46,954 nt of DNA from an uncultured Eubacteriales bacterium (GCA_902764915.1 CACWXY010000030.1:1-46954); one strand, 5' to 3'. Shown: positions 1 through 8,421, numbered from the stretch's first letter. Numbers and translations: made by a program. Notes: generated from the sequence alone by a model not told the origin.

Positions 1-19
1 TTGTCGTTTTAAGCGACAA
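1..19. other. small inverted repeat upstream of ugd
   Basis: A six-base stem (TTGTCG/CGACAA) with a seven-base loop lies just before the ribosome binding site GGAGGAAATC of the first gene. It could be the tail of an upstream terminator or a leader hairpin. The window edge cuts off the context, so its role is open. Confidence 0.3.
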
Positions 20-30
20 AGGAGGAAATC

Positions 31-1536
31 ATGAAGAAATTATCGATGCAGCTGCTTGCCGATACCGTGGTATCCCGCCGTAAGGCTATGAAGATCACAC
101 AGGCACAGCTGTCCAAGACCACAGGAATAAATCGTGGGCTCTTATCCCGGCTCGAGTCACTGGACTATGTCCCAGCCATTGAGCAGCTCCAGGCATTGGG
201 TGAGGCCTTAAACTTCGAGCCCACGGATATGTTTGTGGATACAGCCACGTCCACTCCTATTATTGTAGAACGGCCCTACACGATTGCCGTTGCCGGAACA
301 GGCTATGTTGGTCTCTCCCTCGCAGTTCTTCTGGCGCAGCACAACAAGGTAACCGCCGTTGATATCGTACCTGAGAAGGTCGAGAAACTCAACAACTTCA
401 TCTCCCCGATCCAGGACGAATACATCGAGAAGTATCTGGATGAGGCCAAAAAAGGTAAGCGGAACCTTGATCTGACTGCCACCACAGACGGTGCGGCTGC
501 CTATGCGGATGCAGATTTCATCATTATCGCTGCTCCTACAAATTACGATCCTAAGCAGAACTTCTTTGACTGCTCCGCTGTGGAAAGCGTACTAGCTCTC
601 ATCAAGGAAAGTACAGCTGATCGGGAAACGAAGCCAACAGTCATCATCAAGTCCACAATCCCTGTCGGATACACCGTACATATCCGTGAAAAGATGGGCA
701 TGGACAATATCCTTTTCAGTCCGGAGTTCCTTCGGGAGTCCAAGGCGCTCTATGACAACCTGTATCCCAGCCGGATTATTGTCGGGTGCGATGAGCAGAC
801 AGAAGATGCTGCCCACACCTTTGCAGGACTTCTCCAGCAAGGAGCGATCAAGAATCCGATCGAAACCCTATTCATGGGATATACCGAGGCTGAAGCCACA
901 AAGCTGTTCGTAAACACCTACCTCGCGCTCCGGGTCAGCTACTTCAATGAATTGGATACCTACGCCGAGGTCAAGGGACTGAAGACTGCGCCGATCATCA
1001 AAGGCGTCTGCCTGGATCCGCGTGTCGGCGATTACTACAACAATCCGTCCTTCGGTTATGGCGGATATTGCCTGCCCAAGGATACCAAACAGCTCCTGGC
1101 AAATTACCAGGATGTGCCGGAAAACCTGATCCAGGCCATCGTGGAAAGCAATCGGACCAGAAAAGACTTCATTGCTGATCGAGTGCTGGAGATTGCAGGG
1201 ACTTATGGCAACAGTGAATCCTTCTCTGCAGCTAAAGAAACACAGCAAAAAGGAATTGTAGTCGGTGTATACCGGCTCACCATGAAATCTAACAGTGACA
1301 ACTTCCGCCAGTCCTCGATCCAAGGCGTCATGAAGCGGATAAAAGCAAAGGGTGCCACAGTGGTCATCTATGAGCCGACGCTGGAGAACGGTTCCACCTT
1401 CTTCGGTTCTCAAGTCGTAAACGACATAAAGAAGTTCAAGAAAATGTGCGGGTGCATTATCGCGAACCGCTATAATCCAGTGTTAGATGATGTGCAAGAA
1501 AAGGTCTATACCCGAGACTTATTCAGGAGGGATTAA
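31..1536 (+). CDS. ugd: UDP-glucose 6-dehydrogenase with N-terminal XRE helix-turn-helix domain
   Basis: Oxidises UDP-glucose to UDP-glucuronate with two NAD+, supplying precursor for capsule or exopolysaccharide. Residues 10-68 are a typical XRE/Cro helix-turn-helix ([20 protein letters not shown]). From residue 83 the protein is a complete enzyme of the E. coli Ugd type. It has a Rossmann motif GTGYVG (89-94), [14 protein letters not shown], the catalytic cysteine at about C347 in [14 protein letters not shown], and the C-terminal VYTRDLF. At 501 residues it is longer than the usual ~390 because of the added DNA-binding domain. The start is fixed by GGAGGAAATC. A three-base gap to the next gene suggests an operon. 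I infer that the fusion may link sugar-precursor synthesis to transcriptional control. Confidence 0.93.
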   Translation: MKKLSMQLLADTVVSRRKAMKITQAQLSKTTGINRGLLSRLESLDYVPAIEQLQALGEALNFEPTDMFVDTATSTPIIVERPYTIAVAGTGYVGLSLAVLLAQHNKVTAVDIVPEKVEKLNNFISPIQDEYIEKYLDEAKKGKRNLDLTATTDGAAAYADADFIIIAAPTNYDPKQNFFDCSAVESVLALIKESTADRETKPTVIIKSTIPVGYTVHIREKMGMDNILFSPEFLRESKALYDNLYPSRIIVGCDEQTEDAAHTFAGLLQQGAIKNPIETLFMGYTEAEATKLFVNTYLALRVSYFNELDTYAEVKGLKTAPIIKGVCLDPRVGDYYNNPSFGYGGYCLPKDTKQLLANYQDVPENLIQAIVESNRTRKDFIADRVLEIAGTYGNSESFSAAKETQQKGIVVGVYRLTMKSNSDNFRQSSIQGVMKRIKAKGATVVIYEPTLENGSTFFGSQVVNDIKKFKKMCGCIIANRYNPVLDDVQEKVYTRDLFRRD

Positions 1537-1539
1537 CCC

Positions 1540-2484
1540 ATGAACAAAGTAAAAGTCGATCTGAACTATAAAACCATTCTCGTGACTGGTTCTCCTGGAT
1601 TCATTGGTGCCAATCTGGTCCTCCGTCTTCTGAAGGAAATGAAATCCGGTACAGTGATCAGCCTGGATAATATGAACGACTATTATGATCCGGCACTGAA
1701 AGAATATCGTCTAGGTCTGATCGAGAAAGCTGCAAAAACGAGCCCGGTCAAGCATATCTTCATCAAAGGCTCCATCGCGGACAAAGGTCTCATTGACCAG
1801 GTCTTTGCCGAATACAAGCCCGCCGTGGTCGTCAACCTTGCCGCCCAGGCCGGTGTCCGCTACTCCATCGACCATCCGGATGTCTATATCGAAAGCAACC
1901 TGATCGGCTTCTACAACATCCTGGAAGCCTGCCGCCACAATCCTGTTGAGCATTTGGTGTATGCATCCTCTTCTTCCGTCTACGGTGGCAACAAGAAGGT
2001 GCCTTTCAGCACAGAGGATAAGGTTGATAATCCGGTATCCCTCTATGCAGCGACCAAGAAATCCGATGAACTGCTGACTCACGCCTATAGCAAGCTTTAC
2101 AATATTCCGTCTACCGGGCTCCGCTTTTTTACGGTGTACGGCCCTGCCGGACGTCCGGACATGTTCTATTTCTCTGCTACCAACACACTCTCCAAAGGTG
2201 GCACGATTAAGATCTTCAACTATGGCAACTGCAAACGGGATTTCACCTATGTCGATGACATCGTTGAAGGCGTTATCCGCGTCATGCAGGGAGCACCGGA
2301 GAAAATGGCTGGAGAGGATGGCCTTCCTCTTCCGCCTTATGCTGTCTACAACATTGGTGGCGGTCAACCGGAGAACCTTCTAGATTACATCTTGATCACC
2401 GGATACTTCATACTCCTCAACCTCGTTATCCTTCCGTCCATAAACTCAGAGGTTTCCTTCGGCCTGTTCACGCCAGCAGCATGA
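1540..2484 (+). pseudogene. UDP-glucuronate 4-epimerase-like SDR, 3' end lost
   Basis: An extended short-chain dehydrogenase/epimerase that would interconvert UDP-glucuronate and UDP-galacturonate, the next step after Ugd. Seen: NAD-binding GSPGFIG at residues 17-23, the SSSSVYG segment, and the catalytic Y169-x3-K173 pair (YAATK). Similarity to the family runs to about residue 283 (PENLLDYI). The frame then continues through unrelated bases for about 30 residues, where normal members reach roughly 340-350 residues. The gene starts three bases after ugd with AGGAGGGATTAACCC as ribosome site. The lost C-terminus contributes to substrate binding, so the product is probably inactive. The truncation point is shared with an inverted capF-like fragment. 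Confidence 0.8.
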
Positions 2485-2669
2485 ACAATGAAATCACAAT
2501 CAGAGCAGAATCGATTCAAATCCTCTTCTGTGTTTTCCTTATCATATTCATAGATGGCATCAATCTTGAGATTCGGACGTGTGCGATTCTTTCCGTCCCG
2601 GATTGCCTTCAAATTCTCTACGAGGTTACGGCCTAATGCTCCAGCCGCACCAGTAACTAATATCTTCAT
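2385..2669 (-). pseudogene. CapF-like capsule epimerase/reductase, N-terminal fragment
   Basis: The product begins MKILVTGAAGALGRNLV, a Rossmann start, and contains DFIVHAAGVNRPKETSEF, the hallmark of CapF/WbjC enzymes of UDP-L-FucNAc synthesis. Only about 80 residues match; full-length members have about 370. After FMDG the frame runs into unrelated sequence and stops at 2385. The start at 2669 has GGGGGAAG upstream. It lies directly downstream of the CapE-like fragment, which is the E-F gene order of capsule clusters, so both are remnants of one operon inverted relative to ugd. Not expected to be functional. Confidence 0.75.
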
Positions 2670-2748
2670 CCATCTTCCCCCGGTCAGAATTTCCGCCATA
2701 CCATCTTGTTAACGACGCCCACATATCCCTGGATGATACGGACAACCT

Positions 2749-3336
2749 TCATAGAAACTGTCTCATCCACATAATCCGGTTGGTATTATGGGAAGTATAC
2801 GCTTCATCCCCCTCTGTATGGACTGTGCCCTGGACGTAGAACTTATCGTAGTTCAAACCTCTAGCGTCAGGCGCAATACGATAGTAATGCCCCATATCCA
2901 CAGAGCGAAGCATCTCTTCTCTTGTCACCAAAGTCTCATAAAGCTTCTCTCCATGGCGGGAACCGATGATCTTCTTCTCGGTTTCACCAAAGACCTTCAT
3001 CACGCCGTCAGCCAGATCACCGATTGTAGATGCATCTGCCTTCTGAACGAACAGATCGCCAGGCTCCGCATGCTCGAAAGCAAAGGCAACAAGATCGACA
3101 GCCTCATCCAAGTTCATCAGGAACCGGGTCATATTCGGGTCAGTGATAACTGCTCCAATCGCTCTATCCATTTCTGGGTTCTTAGTACGCTTGACTGATA
3201 TAGTGCCCAAATTACGCGGCTTTTCTTGCATATTTGTTGCATAAAGCAGCATCACTATCCATCTTGAAGACGTTCCAAGGCTTAATTCAGGGATAACCCC
3301 CATATATTGATTTTCATAGCCGTTTTCAATCCACAT
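2749..3336 (-). pseudogene. CapE-like UDP-GlcNAc 4,6-dehydratase/5-epimerase, C-terminal fragment
   Basis: Residues from about 59 onward (below about 3160) match the C-terminal third of CapE-type dehydratases. Key stretches are DPNMTRFLMNLDEAVDL, DLFVQKADASTIGDL, SRHGEKLYETLVTREE and YYRIAPDARGLNYDKF. The catalytic half is missing, and the upstream codons show no family resemblance. The family tail after SHNT is normally RLNV..., but here the frame reads RIMWMRQFL and stops. A one-base insertion near 2779 would restore NVDETVSMKVV, so a frameshift is likely as well. This is a decayed gene from a FucNAc-type capsule cluster. Confidence 0.78.
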
Positions 3337-3365
3337 TTTGTGTTTTTTGGCTGTTTTTCGCCCTT

Positions 3366-3593
3366 CGAGATAGCCGAGGGACTATGTTCAAATCTATGCT
3401 TTTCCTGCCGACCCGAGGGATAATCTTCAATTCCATACCGGGCTGGCTGAAATAGTAAATGTTCATTTTGGGGAATGTTTATAATCAGGGACAATGTTCA
3501 AATCAATCTGCCCCGCTCCAATTCCGCTCCCCAAAATGTAAATGTTCAAACCTGTCGCCCGACCATATAGCCGAGGGATAATGTTCAAAAAAA
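3366..3593. repeat. iterated short repeats resembling an IS21-family terminal region
   Basis: Four copies of a CNGAGGGAYWATGTTCAAATC-like unit start at about 3372, 3412, 3485 and 3570 (the second has CTTCAATTC). Two further TAAATGTTCA units at 3456 and 3539 are each next to CATTTTGGGG or its complement CCCCAAAATG. Such multiple GTTCA-containing iterons are characteristic of the ends of IS21-type elements, where the transposase binds. No istA or istB gene is present, so this would be a solo end or relic. It separates the broken capsule genes from the next module. The IS21 assignment is from memory and not proven. Confidence 0.5.
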
Positions 3594-3656
3594 AGCCCAC
3601 CGGGTGCGCCTCCGCGTTACGATCATCTCGTAAGTTGGAAGCATACCCAGTGGGCT
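3594..3656 (-). terminator. rho-independent terminator of the ATPase-recombinase operon
   Basis: The arms AGCCCACCGGGT and ACCCAGTGGGCT pair with one mismatch, and an inner stem TTACGA/TCGTAA lies within the loop. On the minus strand the structure is followed by a run of eight T. It sits 20 bases after the DUF4869 gene, so it ends the six-gene operon. Confidence 0.8.
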
Positions 3657-3675
3657 GCGGATTTCTTATTCAGTT

Positions 3676-4125
3676 TTACAGCAAATGGTGATCCAGCACC
3701 ACCTCGATTAGTTCCTTCATCGTATGTACAATTTGATGAATATTCAGGATCTCAATTTCAAATTGCTCCTTCCCAAAGTCCATCAGATAGCCAAGCCGGA
3801 TTGTCATATCCGTCTCCCGTCCCATTTTCAAAATCCACGGCGCACAATCATCTCCGCAGGCTGAAGCGTTTAAAATATGATCCGTATCGTGTTTCATCAG
3901 GATCAATGTTTTCACACTGCCAGATAGCTGTTCAACCGGGATTGTTCCAAGGAAAGGACTCTCAATCAGCCTAGGCCCTACTACCTCGGAACCATCTATA
4001 TCCTTTATCATCTGTTGGGAAATCGGATCTGTTATCCACTCGTCCTCATAGACGTTGTTGAAAAAAACATCTGGATTAAAAATGTATTTCTCCGATTCCA
4101 TATCCCCATAAAATATCTTCAACAT
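3676..4125 (-). CDS. DUF4869 domain-containing protein
   Basis: 149 residues. The opening MLKIFYGDM, the internal DEWITDPISQQMIKDIDGSEV and the SVKTLILMKHD....NASACGDDCAPWI region match my memory of DUF4869 proteins of gut Clostridia. Their biochemical function is unknown to me. No signal peptide or membrane segment is visible. It is the last gene of the operon, three bases after the preceding small gene and just before the terminator, so it is probably translationally coupled. Two cysteines in CGDDC could bind metal, but this is speculation. Confidence 0.7.
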   Translation of the reverse strand: MLKIFYGDMESEKYIFNPDVFFNNVYEDEWITDPISQQMIKDIDGSEVVGPRLIESPFLGTIPVEQLSGSVKTLILMKHDTDHILNASACGDDCAPWILKMGRETDMTIRLGYLMDFGKEQFEIEILNIHQIVHTMKELIEVVLDHHLL

Positions 4126-4128
4126 ATG

Positions 4129-4371
4129 CTACACATCCATAAATTTCAGGTTTCTTCTGCACAATTCCAAAACTATCCTCTGTTCGATTGGTGCCATGTT
4201 TGTTTCAATAATCTCGGCTTCACTATTGACAATCATAAAGCAATCTGGATGCTTTAAATCCAAAATACGGACAAGGCTATCTTCCAATGCAGTAAATGCA
4301 TAGCCGCAAACAATAATCTCTGCTTCCTCTGCAATCCGTCGCACTTCCAGCTCACTGAGCTTTCTTGCCAT
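4129..4371 (-). CDS. small hypothetical protein (80 aa)
   Basis: Starts with a good GGAGGG site (MARKLSELEVRRIAEEAEII). The N-terminal 20 residues look helical and charged, followed by a region rich in hydrophobic residues and acidic pairs (SLVRILDLKHPDCFMIVNSEAEI). It has no motif I recognise and no membrane span. It sits between a stand-alone copy of the recombinase-associated domain and the DUF4869 gene, with gaps of 17 and 3 bases, so it shares their transcript. It may partner the DUF4869 protein, because such pairing is implied only by position. Confidence 0.6.
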   Translation of the reverse strand: MARKLSELEVRRIAEEAEIIVCGYAFTALEDSLVRILDLKHPDCFMIVNSEAEIIETNMAPIEQRIVLELCRRNLKFMDV

Positions 4372-4388
4372 AAAAAACCCTCCAATTC

Positions 4389-4772
4389 TTACTCAGCTTC
4401 CTTCATCCTTCCCTCGTGGATTTCATACGCCGTCCGCAGATCAAAATATACCAGTTTCCCATCCACTGTCCCAGCAATCCTGTAGGTCAGCTTCTTCTGC
4501 CAGCCACAGGAGCGATAAACAAAGCGGACCAGGTCTTTGCTCTTAAGGTCATAGTGCTCACGCGGCATTTCCTCCGGTAGCCGGTTTGCCCCATGATCGT
4601 CAATGCCGCAGGGCTCTATTCCGAAGAACTGTTCCTCCGGATCAAAAAGGAAGCGGAAATACTCCGGATAGCCCATGGCCACCAGAGTCTGCTTGAATAT
4701 AGTGATCCGGCCAGATACCACATTAAAAGATATACCAGGACTTGAATAATCCCACGCTATGTACTCGTCCAA
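4389..4772 (-). CDS. stand-alone recombinase-associated domain protein (127 aa)
   Basis: Function unknown. The start is a TTG with GGAGG eight bases upstream. The whole protein aligns by eye with the C-terminal domain of the neighbouring serine recombinase and with the next gene upstream. Shared points are a GRITIF-type strand, a following hydrophobic segment, FFGIEPCGIDDHGANR (compare IAIRPCEKDNPNAI and LSVTGCDENDKGAI), a RFVYRSCGW stretch and a final YRIAG....KLVYFDL. It is the most diverged of the three copies. It is transcribed in the same operon. I infer that it could be an accessory subunit or regulator that shares the recombinase's binding partner. Confidence 0.6.
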   Translation of the reverse strand: MDEYIAWDYSSPGISFNVVSGRITIFKQTLVAMGYPEYFRFLFDPEEQFFGIEPCGIDDHGANRLPEEMPREHYDLKSKDLVRFVYRSCGWQKKLTYRIAGTVDGKLVYFDLRTAYEIHEGRMKEAE

Positions 4773-4810
4773 TTATGCCACCTCCTGAAAAAGAGCGCAC
4801 TACCCCCTTA

Positions 4811-5503
4811 TCAACTGTCTTCCTGCTCGGCTCCTGTGAACATAGCCATGGTCACATAACCGTCCATATCTGTGACGGCTGTTTCCTTCTTATATTGCTC
4901 CATCGGAACGCCGAAGGTGTTAGCAATGTCCTCCGGATAATAACCCTTCCTGGTATTGACCTCTTGAACCTCTCCAGCTTCGTCCACAGGCTCCTCACCT
5001 TTCTTTGGCTTCTCATTGAAGATCTGGAAAACATTCAGGTCGAACACATAGTAGACCTTCCCTTCAAAAGGGATCTGATACCCCAGAATCTTATACCGGC
5101 ACTTCTTGTCCCAGCCAAGCAATTTATAAACGCCATCAGTAAAATCCGGGCAGCGCATCTTACGACTTTTGCGCTTATCCGGCTTAGCCACACACCAGCG
5201 GATTGCGCCTTTATCGTTCTCATCGCAGCCTGTGACAGACAGGAATCCCAGTTCCTCGTCGATCATCAGATTAACATACACCACATCCTCCAGCCCATTG
5301 ATACAGGCCGTGTTGAAGGTGATGTTTCCGTCCCGGATTGTGACAGCCGGATCGCGCAGGTTGGCAAAGAGCTCCTTGCGGATCACCTTCATGCGGTTCG
5401 GATTGAAGGCGCGGGCAATCTCCTGCCGTTTTTCCTCTCTGGCGGAGACAAGCTCCTCTCTGGTATCTTTCACATGTTCCTCGTTCATGCTGTCTTGGTC
5501 CAT
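4811..5503 (-). CDS. recombinase-associated domain protein, integrase-like partner (230 aa)
   Basis: Function unknown. Residues about 33-150 repeat the C-terminal domain of the overlapping serine recombinase: RDPAVTIRDGNITFNTAC, LEDVVYVNLMI, LSVTGCDENDKGAIRW, DGVYKLLGW and KVYYVFDL. A second shared motif near residue 195, YPEDIANTFGVP, corresponds to FPDSWRTSFGVP at the end of the recombinase. There is no resolvase catalytic domain. It overlaps the recombinase gene by 19 bases, implying coupled translation. The first ATG at 5503 has AAGG directly adjacent, so the second ATG at 5488 is an alternative start. Confidence 0.65.
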   Translation of the reverse strand: MDQDSMNEEHVKDTREELVSAREEKRQEIARAFNPNRMKVIRKELFANLRDPAVTIRDGNITFNTACINGLEDVVYVNLMIDEELGFLSVTGCDENDKGAIRWCVAKPDKRKSRKMRCPDFTDGVYKLLGWDKKCRYKILGYQIPFEGKVYYVFDLNVFQIFNEKPKKGEEPVDEAGEVQEVNTRKGYYPEDIANTFGVPMEQYKKETAVTDMDGYVTMAMFTGAEQEDS

Positions 5504-7326
5504 CCTTCCATTATGGTTTCGGCTTCCTTCATCAGCTGATCCAGGTGGTCAGCCGTAAAGATATTCATTTCCTCCAGCTCCGTTGCAGGACGCAAAACAT
5601 CCCAGTTTCCTGCATAATGATGCTGCTCCAGCACAGACGCATGAACGATAGCTGTAATCGGAACACCAAAGGACGTCCTCCAAGAATCCGGGAACACCCG
5701 TACCTTCTCTCGGATGACAATCTCTTCCTGCTGTTCTTCCTCTTCAGCCTCGTCAGGCTGCTCCGGCACAACAATCTGTTCCACGGTTTTTGTGATCACC
5801 GGCTCACCCAGTTCAAAGATCAGGAGTTTGTTATCGCCCTGGGCCTTATACTGGCCGCTAAAACGATACTGCCCTTCGTCCTCCCAGCGCATCAAATCGA
5901 AGAGCGTCCGGGAAAGGCCTTTGCAGCCCAGGGTGCTCACCACCCAGCGTTCCTCCCGGAGCTTGCCCCAGTGAATCGCATTGGGGTTATCCTTTTCACA
6001 TGGACGGATTGCAATGCAGTTCTTCACTGTGTTCAGAAGGAGCTCTACGTATTCGACATCCTCAAACTTCTTAAGGCAAGCTGTGTTGAAACGGAGCTTC
6101 CCGTTTGAGATTGTCATGGCTGGCCGTTCGATAGACGGAAAGTACTCCGGGCGCACCAGCTGATATCCGCCCATGTTAAGGCGTCGGCCGGTAACCTTCA
6201 CATCATCGGCAGGAACTTCCACGCTTTCACAAGCTGCCTGGTAATCCTCCGTGGAAAACCCGCTCCAGTTCTTATCAACCGGAACATATCCAGTGAGGAT
6301 ACCGCCGTCGATTACACTCAGCACCGGCAGCGGGCGGTTCTTGGCCGTATACTGGTGAGAGGACTTCAGCAGATTTGCAGCGTTATATACATCCCTGCTG
6401 ACAATCGCCTCATGGTGATTCCGCTGGATATACTGCTTCCGATTCTGCCGGTTCTTCACCGATTTATGTGTCTTGAAATCAGGCGTATAGGTCTTGCGTG
6501 ACCGCACATCGCCGCAATGGCGCTCGTTTTCAATTACTCCGTCGATTGATGTCGGATTCCATACTTCATTACCCAGTTTGGTCTTTCTCCCATAGCTGGT
6601 AAGCAGCTCGGCAATCTCGGTGGTAGACCAGCCGTTGATATACAGGTCATAGATAACCTTGACCGTCTCCGCCTCCTCTGGATTGACTACAAGCTCTCCG
6701 TTCTCATCCACATCGTAGCCGAGGAGCTTTGGTGTCAGGAAGATGCCCTTACTGAATCGGCGCTCAATGGACCAGTTCATAATGAAAGATTTGGAGCGAG
6801 ATTCTTCCTCCGCCACAGTGGCCAGGATGGTCAGGACCAGAGCACCCGTAGTGTCCAGCGTATAGAGATTATTCTCATCAAAATGGACGCCAACACCGAG
6901 CTTCTTCAGTTCGTCGATCACCGACAGACAGTCCACCACGTTTCTGGCAAAGCGGGCTATGGACTTGGCCAGGATGTGATCAATCTTTCCCGCCCTGGCA
7001 TCCTCGATCATCTGAAGCATGCCTTTCCGATGAGAGAGCTCCGTTCCGGAGATACCCTCGTCGCTATAGATTCCGGCAAACTCCCAGTTCGGATTTGCGT
7101 TGATCCGGTCGGTGAAGTCATTCACCTGAAGCTCATAGGAGGAGGTCTGCTCGTCGTTTTCAGTGGAAACACGAACATATGCCGCAACCTTCAGCTTCCG
7201 CTCTTCCAGGGCAATCTCGTCGGTCGCAATCGCCGGTATAACTTCCAGCTCAGACGGGTCAACGCCCTTATAGCGGGTACGAATTTTCTGTTTGCTGTCA
7301 ACAGCGGTCTTTTCTCCAGCGATCAT
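5485..7326 (-). CDS. serine recombinase with atypical C-terminal domain instead of a zinc ribbon
   Basis: 613 residues. The N-terminal resolvase domain (about 46-195) has the nucleophile S54 in AAYVRVSTEND, the SIARFARN arginine motif and EEESRS. The recombinase domain (about 200-345) contains the usual YDLYINGWSTTEIAELL. Where large serine recombinases carry a CxxC zinc ribbon, this protein has VIDGGILTGYVPV without paired cysteines. A separate ~130-residue domain follows (383-513: MTISNGKLRFNTAC, FEDVEYVEL, IAIRPCEKDNPNAIHW), then an acidic linker (EAEEEEQQEE) and FPDSWRTSFGVP near 545. It overlaps the ATPase gene by ATGA and the next gene by 19 bases. Its DNA target is unknown. Confidence 0.85.
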   Translation of the reverse strand: MIAGEKTAVDSKQKIRTRYKGVDPSELEVIPAIATDEIALEERKLKVAAYVRVSTENDEQTSSYELQVNDFTDRINANPNWEFAGIYSDEGISGTELSHRKGMLQMIEDARAGKIDHILAKSIARFARNVVDCLSVIDELKKLGVGVHFDENNLYTLDTTGALVLTILATVAEEESRSKSFIMNWSIERRFSKGIFLTPKLLGYDVDENGELVVNPEEAETVKVIYDLYINGWSTTEIAELLTSYGRKTKLGNEVWNPTSIDGVIENERHCGDVRSRKTYTPDFKTHKSVKNRQNRKQYIQRNHHEAIVSRDVYNAANLLKSSHQYTAKNRPLPVLSVIDGGILTGYVPVDKNWSGFSTEDYQAACESVEVPADDVKVTGRRLNMGGYQLVRPEYFPSIERPAMTISNGKLRFNTACLKKFEDVEYVELLLNTVKNCIAIRPCEKDNPNAIHWGKLREERWVVSTLGCKGLSRTLFDLMRWEDEGQYRFSGQYKAQGDNKLLIFELGEPVITKTVEQIVVPEQPDEAEEEEQQEEIVIREKVRVFPDSWRTSFGVPITAIVHASVLEQHHYAGNWDVLRPATELEEMNIFTADHLDQLMKEAETIMEGWTKTA

Positions 7327-8330
7327 GTGTTACTCACTTCCCTCTCGCTCTCATCTGTGTTTCCTGGCAGAACCCAGTACCATGAGCGCATCTTGCGATA
7401 GGGCTTTATGCCCAGCTCCGCCTTTACCTCGTTCATGGTCTTATCTCCGATCCGGTATTCTGCCATCAGCTTCTTTATTTCCATGGATTCCATCGGCCCA
7501 TTGGCCAACGCCTTCTTGATCAGCATAGCTGCCAGCTCATGCTTGCTCTTGGGAATGAAGCTCCCAGTTGGTTCTATTGTCACTGTGGGAGCTTCGACAG
7601 CTTCAGATTCTTCCAGCCAACGAAACCCCGTGCTGGATCGGATCTCGAAGTGTAGGTCTTTGCCTTTGGGAGCAAGATTATTTTTGATTTGCTTCACAAT
7701 GCGAATATCCTCATCATCCGGATTCCGTTGCACATGAAGGACGCTTCTGACAGAGGCCGCAAGATCAATACTTCCCAGTCCTCTGTATATTTCTTTTCCA
7801 CTTTCCTTTTTACTCAGATGCCCAATCAGAACGATGGCGCAGTTATATGTAGATGCCCACATGCCGATGCGCCGCATGATCTTCCTTGCTCTGACTGCAA
7901 TTTGCATGTCAGAATCGTTTTCTATATAGGATTGAATCGGATCGATGACCACAAGCTTTGGGCTCGCCTCAATGATAGCATTCCGTATTCTCTCATCGTC
8001 CAATGTCAGCCCTTCATGGACTTCTTCATTTATAAATGCAATATTTCTACAATCCGCTCCAGCTGCTTCCAGTCGAGGTTTTATGGTATCGCAAGCTTTA
8101 TCCTCAGAGCACTGATAGATAATCTTGTGCGGGCGACCGAAGGCCACACCGTCCGGCGTAGCGCCGCCCTTGGACAGCTCGGCGATAAAGTTCATCATCA
8201 TGGTAGATTTCCCATCACCCGGATCACCCTGCAGGAGCGTGACTTTTCCGATGGCGATATACGGATACCACAGCCATTTGACCGGCTCTGATTTGACATC
8301 ACTGTAGTAAGTCAGCAGTCCCGTTTCCAT
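7323..8330 (-). CDS. RepA-like AAA ATPase (RecA/KaiC fold)
   Basis: 335 residues. Walker A is GDPGDGKST at residues 35-43, and Walker B is LVVID at about 126-130, followed by PIQSYI. Later motifs GHLSKKESGKEIYRGLGS and SVLHVQRNP are those of plasmid RepA/AAA_25 hexameric helicases. The C-terminal 80 residues look like a winged helix (HELAAMLIKKAL....KAELGIKPYRKM). In plasmids, relatives unwind replication origins. Here the gene leads an operon with a serine recombinase, so it may serve replication or strand handling of an integrative element. The ATG has GGAGG 14 bases upstream, a long spacing, so the start is only fairly sure. Confidence 0.85.
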   Translation of the reverse strand: METGLLTYYSDVKSEPVKWLWYPYIAIGKVTLLQGDPGDGKSTMMMNFIAELSKGGATPDGVAFGRPHKIIYQCSEDKACDTIKPRLEAAGADCRNIAFINEEVHEGLTLDDERIRNAIIEASPKLVVIDPIQSYIENDSDMQIAVRARKIMRRIGMWASTYNCAIVLIGHLSKKESGKEIYRGLGSIDLAASVRSVLHVQRNPDDEDIRIVKQIKNNLAPKGKDLHFEIRSSTGFRWLEESEAVEAPTVTIEPTGSFIPKSKHELAAMLIKKALANGPMESMEIKKLMAEYRIGDKTMNEVKAELGIKPYRKMRSWYWVLPGNTDESEREVSNT

Positions 8331-8392
8331 CGATATTCACCGTTCCTCCGCACATATCTCCACCTCAAGAGTTGCCCAATTTGTATATTCTC

Positions 8393-8421
8393 ATTATACA
8401 GCGGTAACGCCGATCTCAGTT
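8393..8421 (-). promoter_or_regulatory. candidate promoter of the ATPase-recombinase operon
   Basis: On the minus strand a perfect TATAAT (8393-8398) lies 17 bases from a weak AACTGA (8416-8421), about 60 bases before the ATPase start. It faces the XRE gene, so repression by the divergent regulator is plausible. The -35 match is poor, so an activator or extended -10 may be needed. Confidence 0.5.

Noticed and set aside
3366..3593. Short regular repeats as a CRISPR array
   Set aside because: Units are unevenly spaced (about 30-85 bases), differ in sequence and orientation of flanks, and no cas gene is present.
4742..5539. Long plus-strand reading frame opposite the domain genes
   Set aside because: Frame is a shadow of the minus-strand genes; no ribosome site, and its residues do not resemble any protein, while the minus-strand copies align to one another.
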